DNA of 64,000 nucleotides from PALSA-505 sp963702235. Lineage in GTDB: Bacteria > Actinomycetota > Actinomycetes > Streptosporangiales > Streptosporangiaceae. Shown here one piece after another: positions 37,445 through 45,729 of this stretch (position 1 is the stretch's first letter; each line of letters begins with the position of its first letter). Below the pieces are notes generated by a model, which was not told the origin of the DNA, did not search any database, and saw only the letters and a program-made list of their open reading frames with translations. The DNA lies in the NCBI GenBank assembly GCA_963702235.1, contig CAVPBZ010000018.1:62001-126000 (forward strand). Direction: 5' to 3'. Position numbers and translations under genes: made by a program.

Positions 37445-39985
37445 TTACTCAATCGGCTGCCTGGCGACCGCTGGCGGCTTCCGCCCGGCGAATAGCCAGC
37501 CGCCTGCTGCGGCGATCAGCGGCAGCCCGAGCAGCAGGATCAGCACGTCGGTCAGCGGCACGTCGCCGAACATGACGGACAGGCTGCTGCGCGCCCAGGC
37601 CAGCCCGGCGATCACCGCGCCGGCCATGCCAAGGATGGCGCCGAGCAGGCCGAGCGCGGCGGCGGTCGCGGCGGTGATCATCCGCCGGGTCGTGCTGCTG
37701 GCGCCGGCCGCGGTGAGCGTGCGCATGTCCTGCGCGGCCTCGCTGCGGATCAGGCCGACCGACATGGCCAGCACGTCGAACGCGATCACGATGCCGAGCG
37801 CGGTGGCGCCGTCGGCGATCTCGCCGGGCCCGAGCGAGCCCGACTCGGTCTCGACCGTCGCCCCGTAGGTGAGGGCGAATTGCCGCGCGGCGTGGATCTG
37901 CGCGGCAGTGAGCGGGGCGGGTGCCTGGATCAGCCACCCGGACAGGTGAGTCTGCAGGTGGTAGTTGCTCACCGCGTATTCGGTGATCACCGTATTCGGC
38001 GCGGAGGTGCCGCTGGGCAGGCTGCTGACCGTCTGCATCCTGGGATTGGCCAGGCAGCCGCTGCTCAGCGTGCAGCTCGGCAGTACGCTGTCTTTCTGCA
38101 CCAGGCCGCCGGGACCTTGCTGGACGCCGTAGTTTCCCCAGGTCAGTTCCATGTGCGGCAGGCTGGCCATGCCTGGCCGCATGGTGAGGACATCGGTGCC
38201 GGGAGCGATCTGGCCGGGCGTGATCCCGTACGTGGCGAGCAGCTGAGGGGTAGCCACGTACACGGTGCCGGTGAAGTCCCTATGGGCCTGCGCACCCACC
38301 TGGTGCAGCGTGGGGCCCGCGGATTCCAGTGGCACCGCTGTCCGCGCATGCAGGCTAGCGGCGAGACTGCTGACGTGCCTGCTCACTGCGGTGAGCTGGG
38401 TGCTGCTGAGCGGCGCCGCGTTGGGGCCGCCCTGGGGGGGCTGCGCGTAGACGATCACCTGGCTGCGGGAGAGGTTGGGGCCGGTCCAAGCGAGGACGTT
38501 CTCGAACTGGATGCTGGTGACGACGCAGATCCCCATGGCCAGGAACACGGCGAACGTGGTCGCCGCCAGCGCGGCACCGGACCGGGCCCGGTAGCGGACC
38601 AGGTCGCGCAGGGCGATCCGGATCGCGACCGGAAGCCGAGAGCTGGCCCTCAGCATGCTGATGGCCAGCGGGGCGAGCAGGACGATGCCGACGATCACGG
38701 CGACCAGGCCAGCCACCAGGTGCAGCGCGGGACTGCCCCCGTTGCCGCTTGCCCCGGCCAGCCCGCCGGCGGTCGCCAGGCACACGACGCCGACCGCGAA
38801 CACGATGACACCGGGCAGGACGGTGCGGTGCACCGCCTTCGGCGGCGGGGGGCGGCCGGACAGCGCGGCCACCACCGGCACCGCGGCCATCGTCTTAGCC
38901 GGGCGGCGGGACGCCAGCACCGACGTCGCGATCGCGAACACGACCCCGAGCGCGAATGCCCACCATGGCAGGTTCGCCGCGTCGACCACGTGGCCGGCAG
39001 CCTGCTGCAGCGTCGGCACGTAAGCGAACCAGGCGGCGAAGCCGAGTACCGCGCCGGCGAGCGCGCCGGTCGCGCCGACGGCCAGGCCGTTGGTGATCAT
39101 GACGAGGCGGAGGTTGCGTTCGGTCGCGCCGATCGCGCTGAGCATGCCGAGGGCACGGAGCCTGCGCTGGGCCATCACCGAGAACCCGGCTACCGACACC
39201 AGGCCGATGAACACCAGGCCGAGTACCTCCACCAGCAAGACGACCGTCGCCGGCGAGAACTTGCCCGCGCTGCCGGTGGGGAAGGACGCAGTCGCCGCCG
39301 GGACGCCGGGCAGCGTCCCGTTGCCGCCGCTGATCGCCTGCTGCGCCGCGGCCGAGCCGAGCAGCATGATCACCTGGCTAGGGTGCGTGACCTGGCCCGG
39401 GGCGACCAGCGCGAACTCGTCCGCCAGGTTGCTCGGGTCTTGCACGATGCCGGTCACCCGCCAGGTCGTCCCGGCGGCCTGCCAGGTGCCGCCCGCGTGC
39501 GTGTCGTACAGGGTCGCCGCCTGGCTGGTCAGCGCGGCCTGGCCAGGGCCGGCCGGGTAGGTGCCGCTCACCAGGCTGAGCAGCGGAGAGCTGTAGTGCC
39601 CGTGCGGATTCTCCGCGCGCAGTTGCACAGGCTGGGTGGTGCCAGTAGCGATTTTCTGATTCTCAATGAGATCGGCCGGACCCCAGTGGTCCTGGATGGT
39701 GGCGATGTCGGCGGCCAGGTGCGGGTCGGTGCCGGGCAGCGTGACCTGCGCGGCGGCGGTGCCGAGCGTCGCGTCATTGGGGTTCGGCAGCTGCGCGTTC
39801 GTGACTACGCTGGCGCCCCAGATCGTCGCCGCGACCGCTACGGTCAGCAGGCCGAGCAGGAGCAGCTGCTGGCGCCATTCGCGGCGGAACAGCCGCCAGC
39901 CCCAGCGAAACACCGCGCGATGGGCGACGATGCCGCTGCCAGCGCCCGAGGCCAGGTCGGGTGGGTCGCGCAGGGCGGTGCTCAC
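37445..39985 (-). CDS. FtsX-like ABC transporter permease
   Basis: The 846-residue protein has the layout of MacB/FtsX-type permeases: an N-terminal membrane helix (LLLLGLLTVAVAATIWGASV), a large extracytoplasmic region, a cluster of three helices around 250-350 with AQRRLRALGMLSAIGATERN, a second half starting with IALRDLVRYRARSGAALAATTFAVFL, and C-terminal helices around QDMRTLTAAGASSTTRRM. Two FtsX domains are thus fused. It starts at GTG 39985, overlapping the ATPase stop (GTGA). Such exporters act on lipids, peptides or envelope stress signals rather than nutrients; the cargo is unknown. Confidence 0.88.
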   Translation of the reverse strand: MSTALRDPPDLASGAGSGIVAHRAVFRWGWRLFRREWRQQLLLLGLLTVAVAATIWGASVVTNAQLPNPNDATLGTAAAQVTLPGTDPHLAADIATIQDHWGPADLIENQKIATGTTQPVQLRAENPHGHYSSPLLSLVSGTYPAGPGQAALTSQAATLYDTHAGGTWQAAGTTWRVTGIVQDPSNLADEFALVAPGQVTHPSQVIMLLGSAAAQQAISGGNGTLPGVPAATASFPTGSAGKFSPATVVLLVEVLGLVFIGLVSVAGFSVMAQRRLRALGMLSAIGATERNLRLVMITNGLAVGATGALAGAVLGFAAWFAYVPTLQQAAGHVVDAANLPWWAFALGVVFAIATSVLASRRPAKTMAAVPVVAALSGRPPPPKAVHRTVLPGVIVFAVGVVCLATAGGLAGASGNGGSPALHLVAGLVAVIVGIVLLAPLAISMLRASSRLPVAIRIALRDLVRYRARSGAALAATTFAVFLAMGICVVTSIQFENVLAWTGPNLSRSQVIVYAQPPQGGPNAAPLSSTQLTAVSRHVSSLAASLHARTAVPLESAGPTLHQVGAQAHRDFTGTVYVATPQLLATYGITPGQIAPGTDVLTMRPGMASLPHMELTWGNYGVQQGPGGLVQKDSVLPSCTLSSGCLANPRMQTVSSLPSGTSAPNTVITEYAVSNYHLQTHLSGWLIQAPAPLTAAQIHAARQFALTYGATVETESGSLGPGEIADGATALGIVIAFDVLAMSVGLIRSEAAQDMRTLTAAGASSTTRRMITAATAAALGLLGAILGMAGAVIAGLAWARSSLSVMFGDVPLTDVLILLLGLPLIAAAGGWLFAGRKPPAVARQPIE

Positions 39986-40743
39986 TGGATCTCCCTGGGC
40001 ATGAGGAGAGATTCGGGGCCCGGCGGCCGGCTGGTCTGGCCGGTCACCCGCCCGTCCCGCAAAAGCACTACCCGGTCGGCCCAGGCGGCCAGCTGCGCGT
40101 CGTGGGTCACCACCACCGCGGCGACGCCCCGCTGGCACGCCTCGTGCAGGAGCCGCATCACCTCGGCGGCGTTCACCGAGTCCAGGGCGCCGGATGGCTC
40201 GTCAGCCAGCAGCAGGCGGCGGTCCCCCACCACCGCGCGGGCGATCGCCACTCGCTGCCGCTCACCGCCGGACAGCTGACCGGGGAACCGGCTCGCCAGC
40301 CCGGCCACGCCCAGCGCCTCCAGCGCGGCCAGCCCGGCCGCGCGCGCCTTCGGCACCGCGACCCCGTCCAGTTCCAGCGGCAAGGCGGCGTTCTCGGCGG
40401 CGCTCAGCCCGGGCAGCAGGTTGAAATCCTGGAACACGTACCCGATCACCCGCCGCCGCAGCCGGGCCTTGCGGCTCCGCGGCATCCCCGCCAGCGCCAT
40501 GCCGCAGACCAGCACCTCCCCGGTGGTGGGGTCTTCCAGGCTCCCGGCGATGGTCAGCAGGGTGGACTTGCCCGACCCGCTCGGCCCCATCACCGCCACC
40601 ATCTCCCCGGGCCGCACCCACAGGTCCACCCCGGCAAGCGCGTGCACCCCAGCAGGCTCCTGCCCGTAGGTCTTCGACACGTCGCGCAGTTCCAGAACGC
40701 TCACCGCGCCGTGGCCGTCCCCGTCTTGTTCCGGCCGGTTCAT
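39982..40743 (-). CDS. ABC transporter ATPase (LolD/MacB class)
   Basis: The 253-residue ATPase has Walker A GPSGSGKST at 53-61, Q-loop VFQDFNLLPGLSAAEN, signature LSGGERQRVAIARA, Walker B LLLADEPSGALD and the H-loop VVTHDAQLA. It belongs to the class that partners FtsX-like permeases, which follows with a GTGA overlap. ATG 40743 is taken from the first conserved residues. The upstream PadR frame runs through its 5' half in another phase, which is discussed at that entry. Confidence 0.92.
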   Translation of the reverse strand: MNRPEQDGDGHGAVSVLELRDVSKTYGQEPAGVHALAGVDLWVRPGEMVAVMGPSGSGKSTLLTIAGSLEDPTTGEVLVCGMALAGMPRSRKARLRRRVIGYVFQDFNLLPGLSAAENAALPLELDGVAVPKARAAGLAALEALGVAGLASRFPGQLSGGERQRVAIARAVVGDRRLLLADEPSGALDSVNAAEVMRLLHEACQRGVAAVVVTHDAQLAAWADRVVLLRDGRVTGQTSRPPGPESLLMPREIQ

Positions 40744-41320
40744 CGCCTGGTCCCCAGCCGGCGAAGCTGCGGAACCGGAGCGGCAGGGGAGGGCCGGGGG
40801 GCTCGTTGGCAGCCCGCGCCAGCCGCACATCCGCGGTGTCCAGCCAGCGGATCACCGCGTCCAGCCGGAACAGCTCGGCGTCGACCACCAGCGCCAGGCC
40901 CAGGTCATCGCGGGCCTCGCCCTCCTTCAGCCGGGTCCACTGCTGCATCAGCTCGAGCAGGTACAGGCGGTGCGCCTGGATCACCTCATGCGCGTCGGTG
41001 CCCGGCACCCGCGCCGCCACCAGCACCTTCATTACCAGCTCATCGCGCGGCGGGGAGGTCAGGTCCGGCGGCGTGCGCAGCCAGGCGGCCAGCGCCTCCG
41101 TGCCCCGCGGCGTGATCCGGAACCGCTTCTGTGGCCCGTCCTGGCCGGTGTCGTCGGATTCGGCCAGCCCGTCTCGTTCCAGCCGGCCCAGCGTCTTATA
41201 CACCTGGCCGACGTTCAGCGGCCACACCTCGCCGGTCCCGGCCTCGAACTCCTCGCGCAGCTGGAGCCCGTATTTCGGCCCCTCAGACAGCAGCGCCAGC
41301 AGCGCGTGCGGGACACTCAC
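40262..41320 (-). CDS. PadR-family regulator, frame runs on into the ABC ATPase gene
   Basis: From GTG 41320 the first about 190 residues are a normal PadR protein: VPHALLALLSEGPKYGLQLREEF winged helix, PLNVGQVYKTLGRLERDGL, then RFRITPRGTEALAAWL and a C-terminal helical arm ending ADVRLARAANE. As given, this frame has no stop until 40262, overlapping the ATPase by 480 nt in a meaningless phase. One base lost or gained in the C/G runs near 40785-40800 would bring it to a TGA at 40742-40740, forming an ATGA overlap with the ATPase start like those seen elsewhere in this operon. The true 3' end is therefore probably about 40740. It should repress the ABC operon. Confidence 0.65.
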   Translation of the reverse strand: MSVPHALLALLSEGPKYGLQLREEFEAGTGEVWPLNVGQVYKTLGRLERDGLAESDDTGQDGPQKRFRITPRGTEALAAWLRTPPDLTSPPRDELVMKVLVAARVPGTDAHEVIQAHRLYLLELMQQWTRLKEGEARDDLGLALVVDAELFRLDAVIRWLDTADVRLARAANEPPGPPLPLRFRSFAGWGPGDEPAGTRRGRPRRGERSGTARRVEDLRAGACWGARACRGGPVGAARGDGGGDGAERVGQVHPADHRREPGRPHHRGGAGLRHGAGGDAAEPQGPAAAAGDRVRVPGFQPAARAERRRERRLAAGTGRGRGAEGARGRAGRAGGAGRGRAGEPVPRSAVRR

Positions 41321-41335
41321 GACATCACCATGCCT

Positions 41336-41379
41336 GACATCATGTCCAGCATAATATCCGGCATACTCACCCGGGGCAA
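41336..41379 (-). promoter_or_regulatory. Promoter and operator of the padR-ABC operon
   Basis: On the minus strand TTGCCC (41379-41374) is followed after exactly 17 nt by TATTAT (41356-41351), a good sigma-70-type pair in an AT-rich patch. Five nt past the -10, GACAT-c-ATGTC (41336-41346) is a perfect palindrome covering the expected start site. ATGT/ACAT half-sites are typical of PadR operators, so autorepression is likely. Confidence 0.55.
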
Positions 41380-41494
41380 GCCGGCTTTGCGCAGCCGGAT
41401 GCGTGGGTCGCCTAGATAATGTGCGTGAGAACAGCGCCAATGGCGTCGGTCGGTGTACGTGCCCGTTGGTGGCGCTGCGCAGATCCACCGGGAA

Positions 41495-42210
41495 TTAGCC
41501 CGTGGCGGGGTGGCGTGCTGGCACGGTCAGGGTGGCCTGTAGCCCGGTGAGCAGGAGGTCGAGGCCGCGTTCGAGCTCGGCGGCGCCGTCGTAGCGGGCC
41601 AGGACGGGGGCCAGGCCGCGGAGCAGGGGGAAGTCGCTGATCGGTAGCCGGTGCAGGCCGAGCCGCAGCAGGTCGTCGGTCTCGTCCGGGTGAGCGACGA
41701 GTTCCTGCAGCTCGTTGAGGACGTGGCCGTGCAGGAAGCCGAACAGGGCCCGGTAGATGTGCAGCGCGTCTGGTCCGCTGAATCCGGCGCGGGTGAGCAG
41801 GGCCAGGATGTCTTCGAGCGGGCGCAGGGTACCGGCGGGACGCAGGCCGAGCGGGGTGGCCAGCGGCCGGGTGACCAGCAGCGGCACGACGTGCGGGTGA
41901 TCCAGTGCCAGCTGGCGGTAGCGGCGGGCGACGGTGCGCAGCTGAGCGGCCCAGTCGGGGTCGGCGGGGTCTACCTCGAGCTGGGCGAGCACGGCCTCGG
42001 CGACGCCGTCGAGCACGGCTGCCTTGTCGTGGGCGTGCCGGTACAGGACCATCGGGTCGCGGCCGAGGGCACGGGCCAGGCGGCGCATGGACAAGGCGGG
42101 GCGCCGTCTTGGTCGATGATCTCCAGGGCCGCGGCCAGCACCGCGGCGCGGGTGATTTTGCCGGTGCGGCTGGCGGCGGGGCCGACGGCCGGGGTGGTCA
42201 GGGTGGGCAT
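41495..42210 (-). pseudogene. TetR-family regulator broken by a one-base frameshift
   Basis: From ATG 42210 the frame reads PTLTTPAVG, then GKITRAAVLAAALEIIDQDGA, the first helix of a TetR domain. It then degenerates. In another frame from about 42100 the domain continues exactly where expected: LSMRRLARALGRDPMVLYRHAHDKAAVLDGVAEAVL, followed by a normal ligand-binding domain (TetR_C type) to the stop at 41495. The join lies at a CCCC/GGGG run at about 42098-42103. Total length after repair would be about 238 residues. GGAGGGGAGG precedes the ATG. Either a sequencing slip or a real inactivation. It is divergent from the small membrane protein gene whose promoter region carries two inverted repeats. 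Confidence 0.75.
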
Positions 42211-42266
42211 GACGGTGAAACCTCCCCTCCTGCGTCCCGTGTGGGTCACCACTGTACGTTACCGAT

Positions 42267-42320
42267 GTAGGTCAACGCTGTTGACACTACCTTGTTATGC
42301 TGTTTTACTGTAGGTCTACA
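42267..42320. promoter_or_regulatory. Two inverted repeats between tetR and the membrane-protein operon
   Basis: GTCAAC-gct-GTTGAC at 42271-42285, flanked by GTAG and CTAC, and TGTAG-gt-CTACA at 42309-42320. Both contain a GTAGGTC core in an AT-rich region. TTGACA at 42281-42286 is a -35 candidate for the plus-strand gene. The repeats are likely operators of the divergent TetR protein. Confidence 0.55.
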
Positions 42321-42343
42321 ACGTAAACAATCCGGAGCGTCTC

Positions 42344-42868
42344 ATGATTGTTCTTCTCGGGCTCGTCCTCCTCGTCGCCGCCGTGGTCGCCGGCGTGGCC
42401 GGGGTCCTGACCAACGGCGGCCAGGGCCATGCGGTCACCCATTTCGCGGCGCTCGGCTACCACGTGACCGGCTCCACCGGGACCCTGTTCCTGTACGGCA
42501 TCGTGGTCGGCGCGCTGGCCGTGGCCGGGCTGAGCCTGCTGCTGGCGGGCGCCCGCCGCACGTCCCGCCGCGGCAGCGCCGCCCGCCGCGGCCTGCGGCA
42601 GTCCCGCCGCGAAACCGCCGCCGTCAGCGCGGACCGCGACACCCTGATCGGCCAGCGCGACGCCGCCCGCGCCTACACCGCCAGCACGCTCGGCAACGGC
42701 AACGGCAACGGCGGTCCCGGCCCCCGCGGCCGCCGCCCGGGCAGGCGCCTGTTCGGCCGGCCCGCTGCCCGCCAGGCCGCCCCGCAGCCAGAACCGCCGG
42801 CCGGCCAGGCCGCCGCCGGCGATGCCGCCGACCCCGCCCCCGCCAGCGCGTCAGCGCCCGCGGAATGA
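42344..42868 (+). CDS. Small two-helix membrane protein with Arg/Pro/Ala-rich cytoplasmic tail
   Basis: The 174-residue product begins with a hydrophobic helix (MIVLLGLVLLVAAVVAGVAGVL), a short loop, and a second helix (TLFLYGIVVGALAVAGLSLLLAG). The rest is low-complexity and strongly basic, with RRTSRRGSAARRG near 71-83 and a NGNGNGG run. No family is recognised, but proteins of this shape commonly precede CsbD genes in actinobacteria. GGAG lies 8 nt before the ATG. The next gene follows after 19 nt, so both are probably controlled from the operators upstream. Confidence 0.75.
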   Translation: MIVLLGLVLLVAAVVAGVAGVLTNGGQGHAVTHFAALGYHVTGSTGTLFLYGIVVGALAVAGLSLLLAGARRTSRRGSAARRGLRQSRRETAAVSADRDTLIGQRDAARAYTASTLGNGNGNGGPGPRGRRPGRRLFGRPAARQAAPQPEPPAGQAAAGDAADPAPASASAPAE

Positions 42869-42887
42869 CCCGCGAAAGGCACCCCCG

Positions 42888-43061
42888 ATGAGTATCGCCA
42901 AGAAGATCGCCCATAAGGCCGAGGCCGTCAAGGGCGCCGCCAAGAAGACCGCCGGACGGCTCACCGGCAGCCGGCGCCTGCACGCCGAAGGCCGCGCCGA
43001 CCAGGCCAAGGGCAACCTCAAGCAGGCCGGGGCCAAGACCAAAGACGCGTTCAAGAAGTAG
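42888..43061 (+). CDS. CsbD-family general-stress protein
   Basis: A 57-residue, Lys/Ala-rich helical protein: KIAHKAEAVKGAAKKTAGRLTG, then RLHAEGRADQAKGNLKQAG, the standard CsbD signature. ATG 42888 lies 19 nt after the membrane-protein stop. CsbD proteins are induced under envelope or general stress in many bacteria; molecular role unknown. Shares an operon with the preceding membrane protein. Confidence 0.88.
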   Translation: MSIAKKIAHKAEAVKGAAKKTAGRLTGSRRLHAEGRADQAKGNLKQAGAKTKDAFKK

Positions 43062-43089
43062 CCAGCCCGCCGAATCCCCGTTGGCCGCC

Positions 43090-43302
43090 TCAGCGCCGCC
43101 GCAGGGTCACTCGTGCGGACGGGTGAGCTTCCGCAGGCTGTGCATCAGCAGCGGTGCCCATCTCCGTCCGGCGGTACGCCCGGATGCTGGGCCGCCCGGG
43201 CCTGCGGTCGTAGAAGCGCGCGGCCAGTTCCAGGCGCCGGGCTGGGTCATCCCGGACAGCGGCCAGCAGCACGGCGGCTTGCTCCCGCGCCGTCGCAGTC
43301 AC
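43090..43302 (-). CDS. Possible small protein of unknown function
   Basis: A 70-residue frame from GTG 43302 with GGAG at a good distance upstream. It reads MTATAREQAAVLLAAVRDD, then RLELAARFYDRRPGRPSIRAYRRTEM, and ends in basic residues. The RAYRR-E-M segment recalls the start of a motif seen in other small actinobacterial proteins, but I cannot name a family. It is tail-to-tail with CsbD and divergent from YnfA. Could be spurious. Confidence 0.4.
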   Translation of the reverse strand: MTATAREQAAVLLAAVRDDPARRLELAARFYDRRPGRPSIRAYRRTEMGTAADAQPAEAHPSARVTLRRR

Positions 43303-43345
43303 CCTCGCTCCTGCCCCCGCCCTCATGGTAGGCAGAATGGGCCGG

Positions 43346-43675
43346 ATGGAAATCACGCGGTCCATCGGCCTGTTCGCCGCGGCCGGCCTGGCGGAGATCG
43401 GCGGCGGCTACCTGGTGTGGCGCTGGCTGCGGGAGGGCGCGCCGTGGTGGGCCGGGCTGATCGGCGCGGCCATCCTGATCGGCTACGGCGTCATCCCGAC
43501 GCTCCAGCACAGCACCTTCGGCCGCGTGTACGCCGCCTACGGCGGGGTCTTCGTGATCATGAGCCTGCTGTGGGGCTGGGGCCTGGACGGGCACCGGCCG
43601 GACCGGTTCGACTGGATCGGCGCGGGGATCGTCGCGGTCGGCGTCGGCGTCATCTTCTTCGCCCCCCGTCACTAG
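43346..43675 (+). CDS. YnfA-family small membrane protein
   Basis: The 109-residue product has four membrane helices and the family signatures GLFAAAGLAEIGGGYLVWRWLR and STFGRVYAAYGGVFVIMSLLWGW, ending GVGVIFFAPRH. YnfA proteins belong to the small-multidrug-resistance-like fold; transport function has been proposed. ATG 43346 starts the conserved region; upstream in-frame ATGs at 43325 and 43337 are possible. Confidence 0.88.
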   Translation: MEITRSIGLFAAAGLAEIGGGYLVWRWLREGAPWWAGLIGAAILIGYGVIPTLQHSTFGRVYAAYGGVFVIMSLLWGWGLDGHRPDRFDWIGAGIVAVGVGVIFFAPRH

Positions 43676-43686
43676 CCCCATCCCGG

Positions 43687-43733
43687 CCCCTGTCACTAGC
43701 CCTGTCACCGGCCCCTGTCACCGCCCCTGTCAC
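43687..43733. repeat. Short tandem repeat CCCCTGTCAC
   Basis: Four copies of a CCCTGTCAC core (43687, 43700, 43712 and 43724), separated by 2-4 nt, follow the YnfA stop. The stop region itself (cgtcactagcccc) resembles the unit, suggesting expansion from it. Confidence 0.8.
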
Positions 43734-43766
43734 CGGGCCCGCTGGCCCGGCGCGCATGATGGGACC

Positions 43767-44528
43767 GTGGCAGCTGAGGAGCGGACGGCGGCAGAGGGCA
43801 CCGGGCAGCTCTCCGGCTCGTGCCCGTTCACGGTGGACCGGCCGGTCATGCGGCAGCGCTGGGAGCGGCTGACGTTCCTGCACTGGCAGTTCGACCCCGC
43901 GGCCGTCCAGCGGCTGCTGCCGGACAGCCTGGAAGTGGACACCTTCGCAGGAACGGCATGGGTCGGGCTCGTGCCGTTCTTCATGCACGTGGCGACGCCC
44001 GGCGGCACCCGGGTGCCGTGGGTGTCGAACTTCTGCGAGACGAACGTGCGCACGTACGTCCGCGACCGGGACGGACGCACCGGCATCTGGTTCCTGTCGC
44101 TGGATGCCGCCCGCCTCGGCGCCGTTGCCGTGGCCCGCGCGACCTACCGGCTGCCCTACTTCTGGTCGTCGATGTCGCTCACCAGCGGTCACGCCCAGAT
44201 CTCCTACGCGTGCCGCCGCCGCTGGCCCGGCCCGCGCGGCGTGGCCAGCACGATCAGCCTCAGGATCGGCGAGCCCTACGCCGCCGCCGAGCTGGGCGAC
44301 CTGGACCACTTCCTTACCGCCCGGTGGATCCTGTTCAGCGTGCACGGCTCCCGGCACCGGTTCGCCCGGGCCTGCCACCAGCCCTGGCCGCTGCACCGGG
44401 CCGAGGTCACCGGCCTCGACGACCAGCTCATCGCCGCGGCCGACCTGCCGCAGCCGCGGGGCGAGCCGCTGGTGCACTACTCACCGGGCGTCAACGTCCG
44501 GATCGGGCTGCCTGAGACCTACCGGTGA
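43767..44528 (+). CDS. DUF2071 (YqjF-like) family protein
   Basis: The 253-residue protein shows the DUF2071 pattern: MRQRWERLTFLHWQFDP near 27-43, RLLPDSLEVDTFAGTAWVGLVPF near 48-71, SNFCETNVRTYVRD near 86-99 and GIWFLSLDAARLGAVAVARATYRLPYF near 104-130. The family adopts an acetoacetate-decarboxylase-like beta-barrel, with no known reaction. GTG 43767 is taken as the start. It lies 25 nt ahead of pobA and may be co-transcribed, but I know of no aromatic-pathway role. Confidence 0.82.
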   Translation: MAAEERTAAEGTGQLSGSCPFTVDRPVMRQRWERLTFLHWQFDPAAVQRLLPDSLEVDTFAGTAWVGLVPFFMHVATPGGTRVPWVSNFCETNVRTYVRDRDGRTGIWFLSLDAARLGAVAVARATYRLPYFWSSMSLTSGHAQISYACRRRWPGPRGVASTISLRIGEPYAAAELGDLDHFLTARWILFSVHGSRHRFARACHQPWPLHRAEVTGLDDQLIAAADLPQPRGEPLVHYSPGVNVRIGLPETYR

Positions 44529-44553
44529 TCCCCCGGGGTGGGAACATGATGGC

Positions 44554-45729
44554 GTGCGTACCCAGGTCGGGATCGTCGGTGCGGGACCAGCAGGGCTGCT
44601 GCTTTCGCACCTGCTGCACCTGCGCGGCATCGGTTCGGTGGTGCTCGAGGCGCGCAGCCGGGACTACGTGGAAAGGCGCATCAGGGCCGGGGTGCTCGAG
44701 CAGGGCACCGTGGACACGCTGGTCTCGACCGGCCTGGGGGACCGGCTGCTGCGCGAGGGGCTCGTGCACCACGGCATCGAGCTGCGGTTCGGCGGGCGGC
44801 CGCACCGGATCGCGTTCGACCGGCTCGTCCCCGGCCGCGCGGTCACGATCTACGGCCAGCAGGAAGTGGTCAAGGACCTGATCGCGGCCCGGCTCGCCGC
44901 CGCCGGCCAGATCCTGTTCGAGGCCGCCGACGTGGTCCCCGAGGACATCGCGACCGCCCGCCCGGCGGTCAGCTTTACCCACCAGGGGAAGCGGCAGCGG
45001 CTGGACTGCGACGTCATCGCCGGCTGCGACGGGTTCCATGGCGTCTGCCGGCAGGCGATCCCGGACGGCGTGCTCACCGAGTTCAGCCGGGAGTACCCGT
45101 TCGCCTGGCTCGGCGTGCTCGCCGAGGTTGCGCCGTCGTCGGCGGAGCTGATCTACGCGCACAGCGACCGCGGCTTCGCGCTGCACAGCATGCGCAGCCC
45201 CAGCCTGAGCCGGTTCTACCTCCAGGTCGACCTAGACGAGGACATCGAGAAGTGGCCGGATGAGCGGTTCTGGGAGGAGCTGCGGGCGCGGATCGAGACG
45301 GTGCCTGGCTGGCAGCTGCAGGACGGCCCGGTACTGGAGAAGATCCTGGCCCCGGTGCGGAGCTTCGTGGCCGAGCCGATGCGGTACGGGAACCTGTACC
45401 TGGCCGGGGACGCGGCGCACATCGTCCCGCCCACCGGTGCCAAGGGGCTGAACCTCGCCGTCTTCGACGTCGGCGTGCTGACCGAGGCACTGGCCGCCTG
45501 GTACGCCGGCGGCGGCACCGGGCTGCTCGACGCGTACTCGGCGACCTGCCTGCGCCGGGTCTGGCGCGTGCAGCATTTCTCGTGGTGGATGACGACGCTG
45601 CTGCACACGTTCGGCGACCAGGACGCCTTCAGCCGGCGGCTGCAGCTGTCCCAGCTGGACTACGTGTGCAGCTCGGACGCCGCGGCTACGTCGCTCGCGG
45701 AGAACTACGTCGGGCTGGCGCATGCCTGA
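44554..45729 (+). CDS. pobA: 4-hydroxybenzoate 3-monooxygenase
   Basis: The 391-residue class A flavoprotein hydroxylates 4-hydroxybenzoate to protocatechuate using NAD(P)H and O2. It matches PobA over its full length: FAD motif VGIVGAGPAGLLLSHLL, RRIRAGVLEQGTVD, DCDVIAGCDGFHG, the substrate region ELIYAHSDRGFALHSMRS, LYLAGDAAHIVPPTGAKG and the C-terminal ENYVGL, aligning with Tyr385 of the Pseudomonas enzyme. GTG 44554 gives the standard length. pcaB overlaps its end by 8 nt, so both steps of entry are co-translated. Confidence 0.95.
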   Translation: MRTQVGIVGAGPAGLLLSHLLHLRGIGSVVLEARSRDYVERRIRAGVLEQGTVDTLVSTGLGDRLLREGLVHHGIELRFGGRPHRIAFDRLVPGRAVTIYGQQEVVKDLIAARLAAAGQILFEAADVVPEDIATARPAVSFTHQGKRQRLDCDVIAGCDGFHGVCRQAIPDGVLTEFSREYPFAWLGVLAEVAPSSAELIYAHSDRGFALHSMRSPSLSRFYLQVDLDEDIEKWPDERFWEELRARIETVPGWQLQDGPVLEKILAPVRSFVAEPMRYGNLYLAGDAAHIVPPTGAKGLNLAVFDVGVLTEALAAWYAGGGTGLLDAYSATCLRRVWRVQHFSWWMTTLLHTFGDQDAFSRRLQLSQLDYVCSSDAAATSLAENYVGLAHA

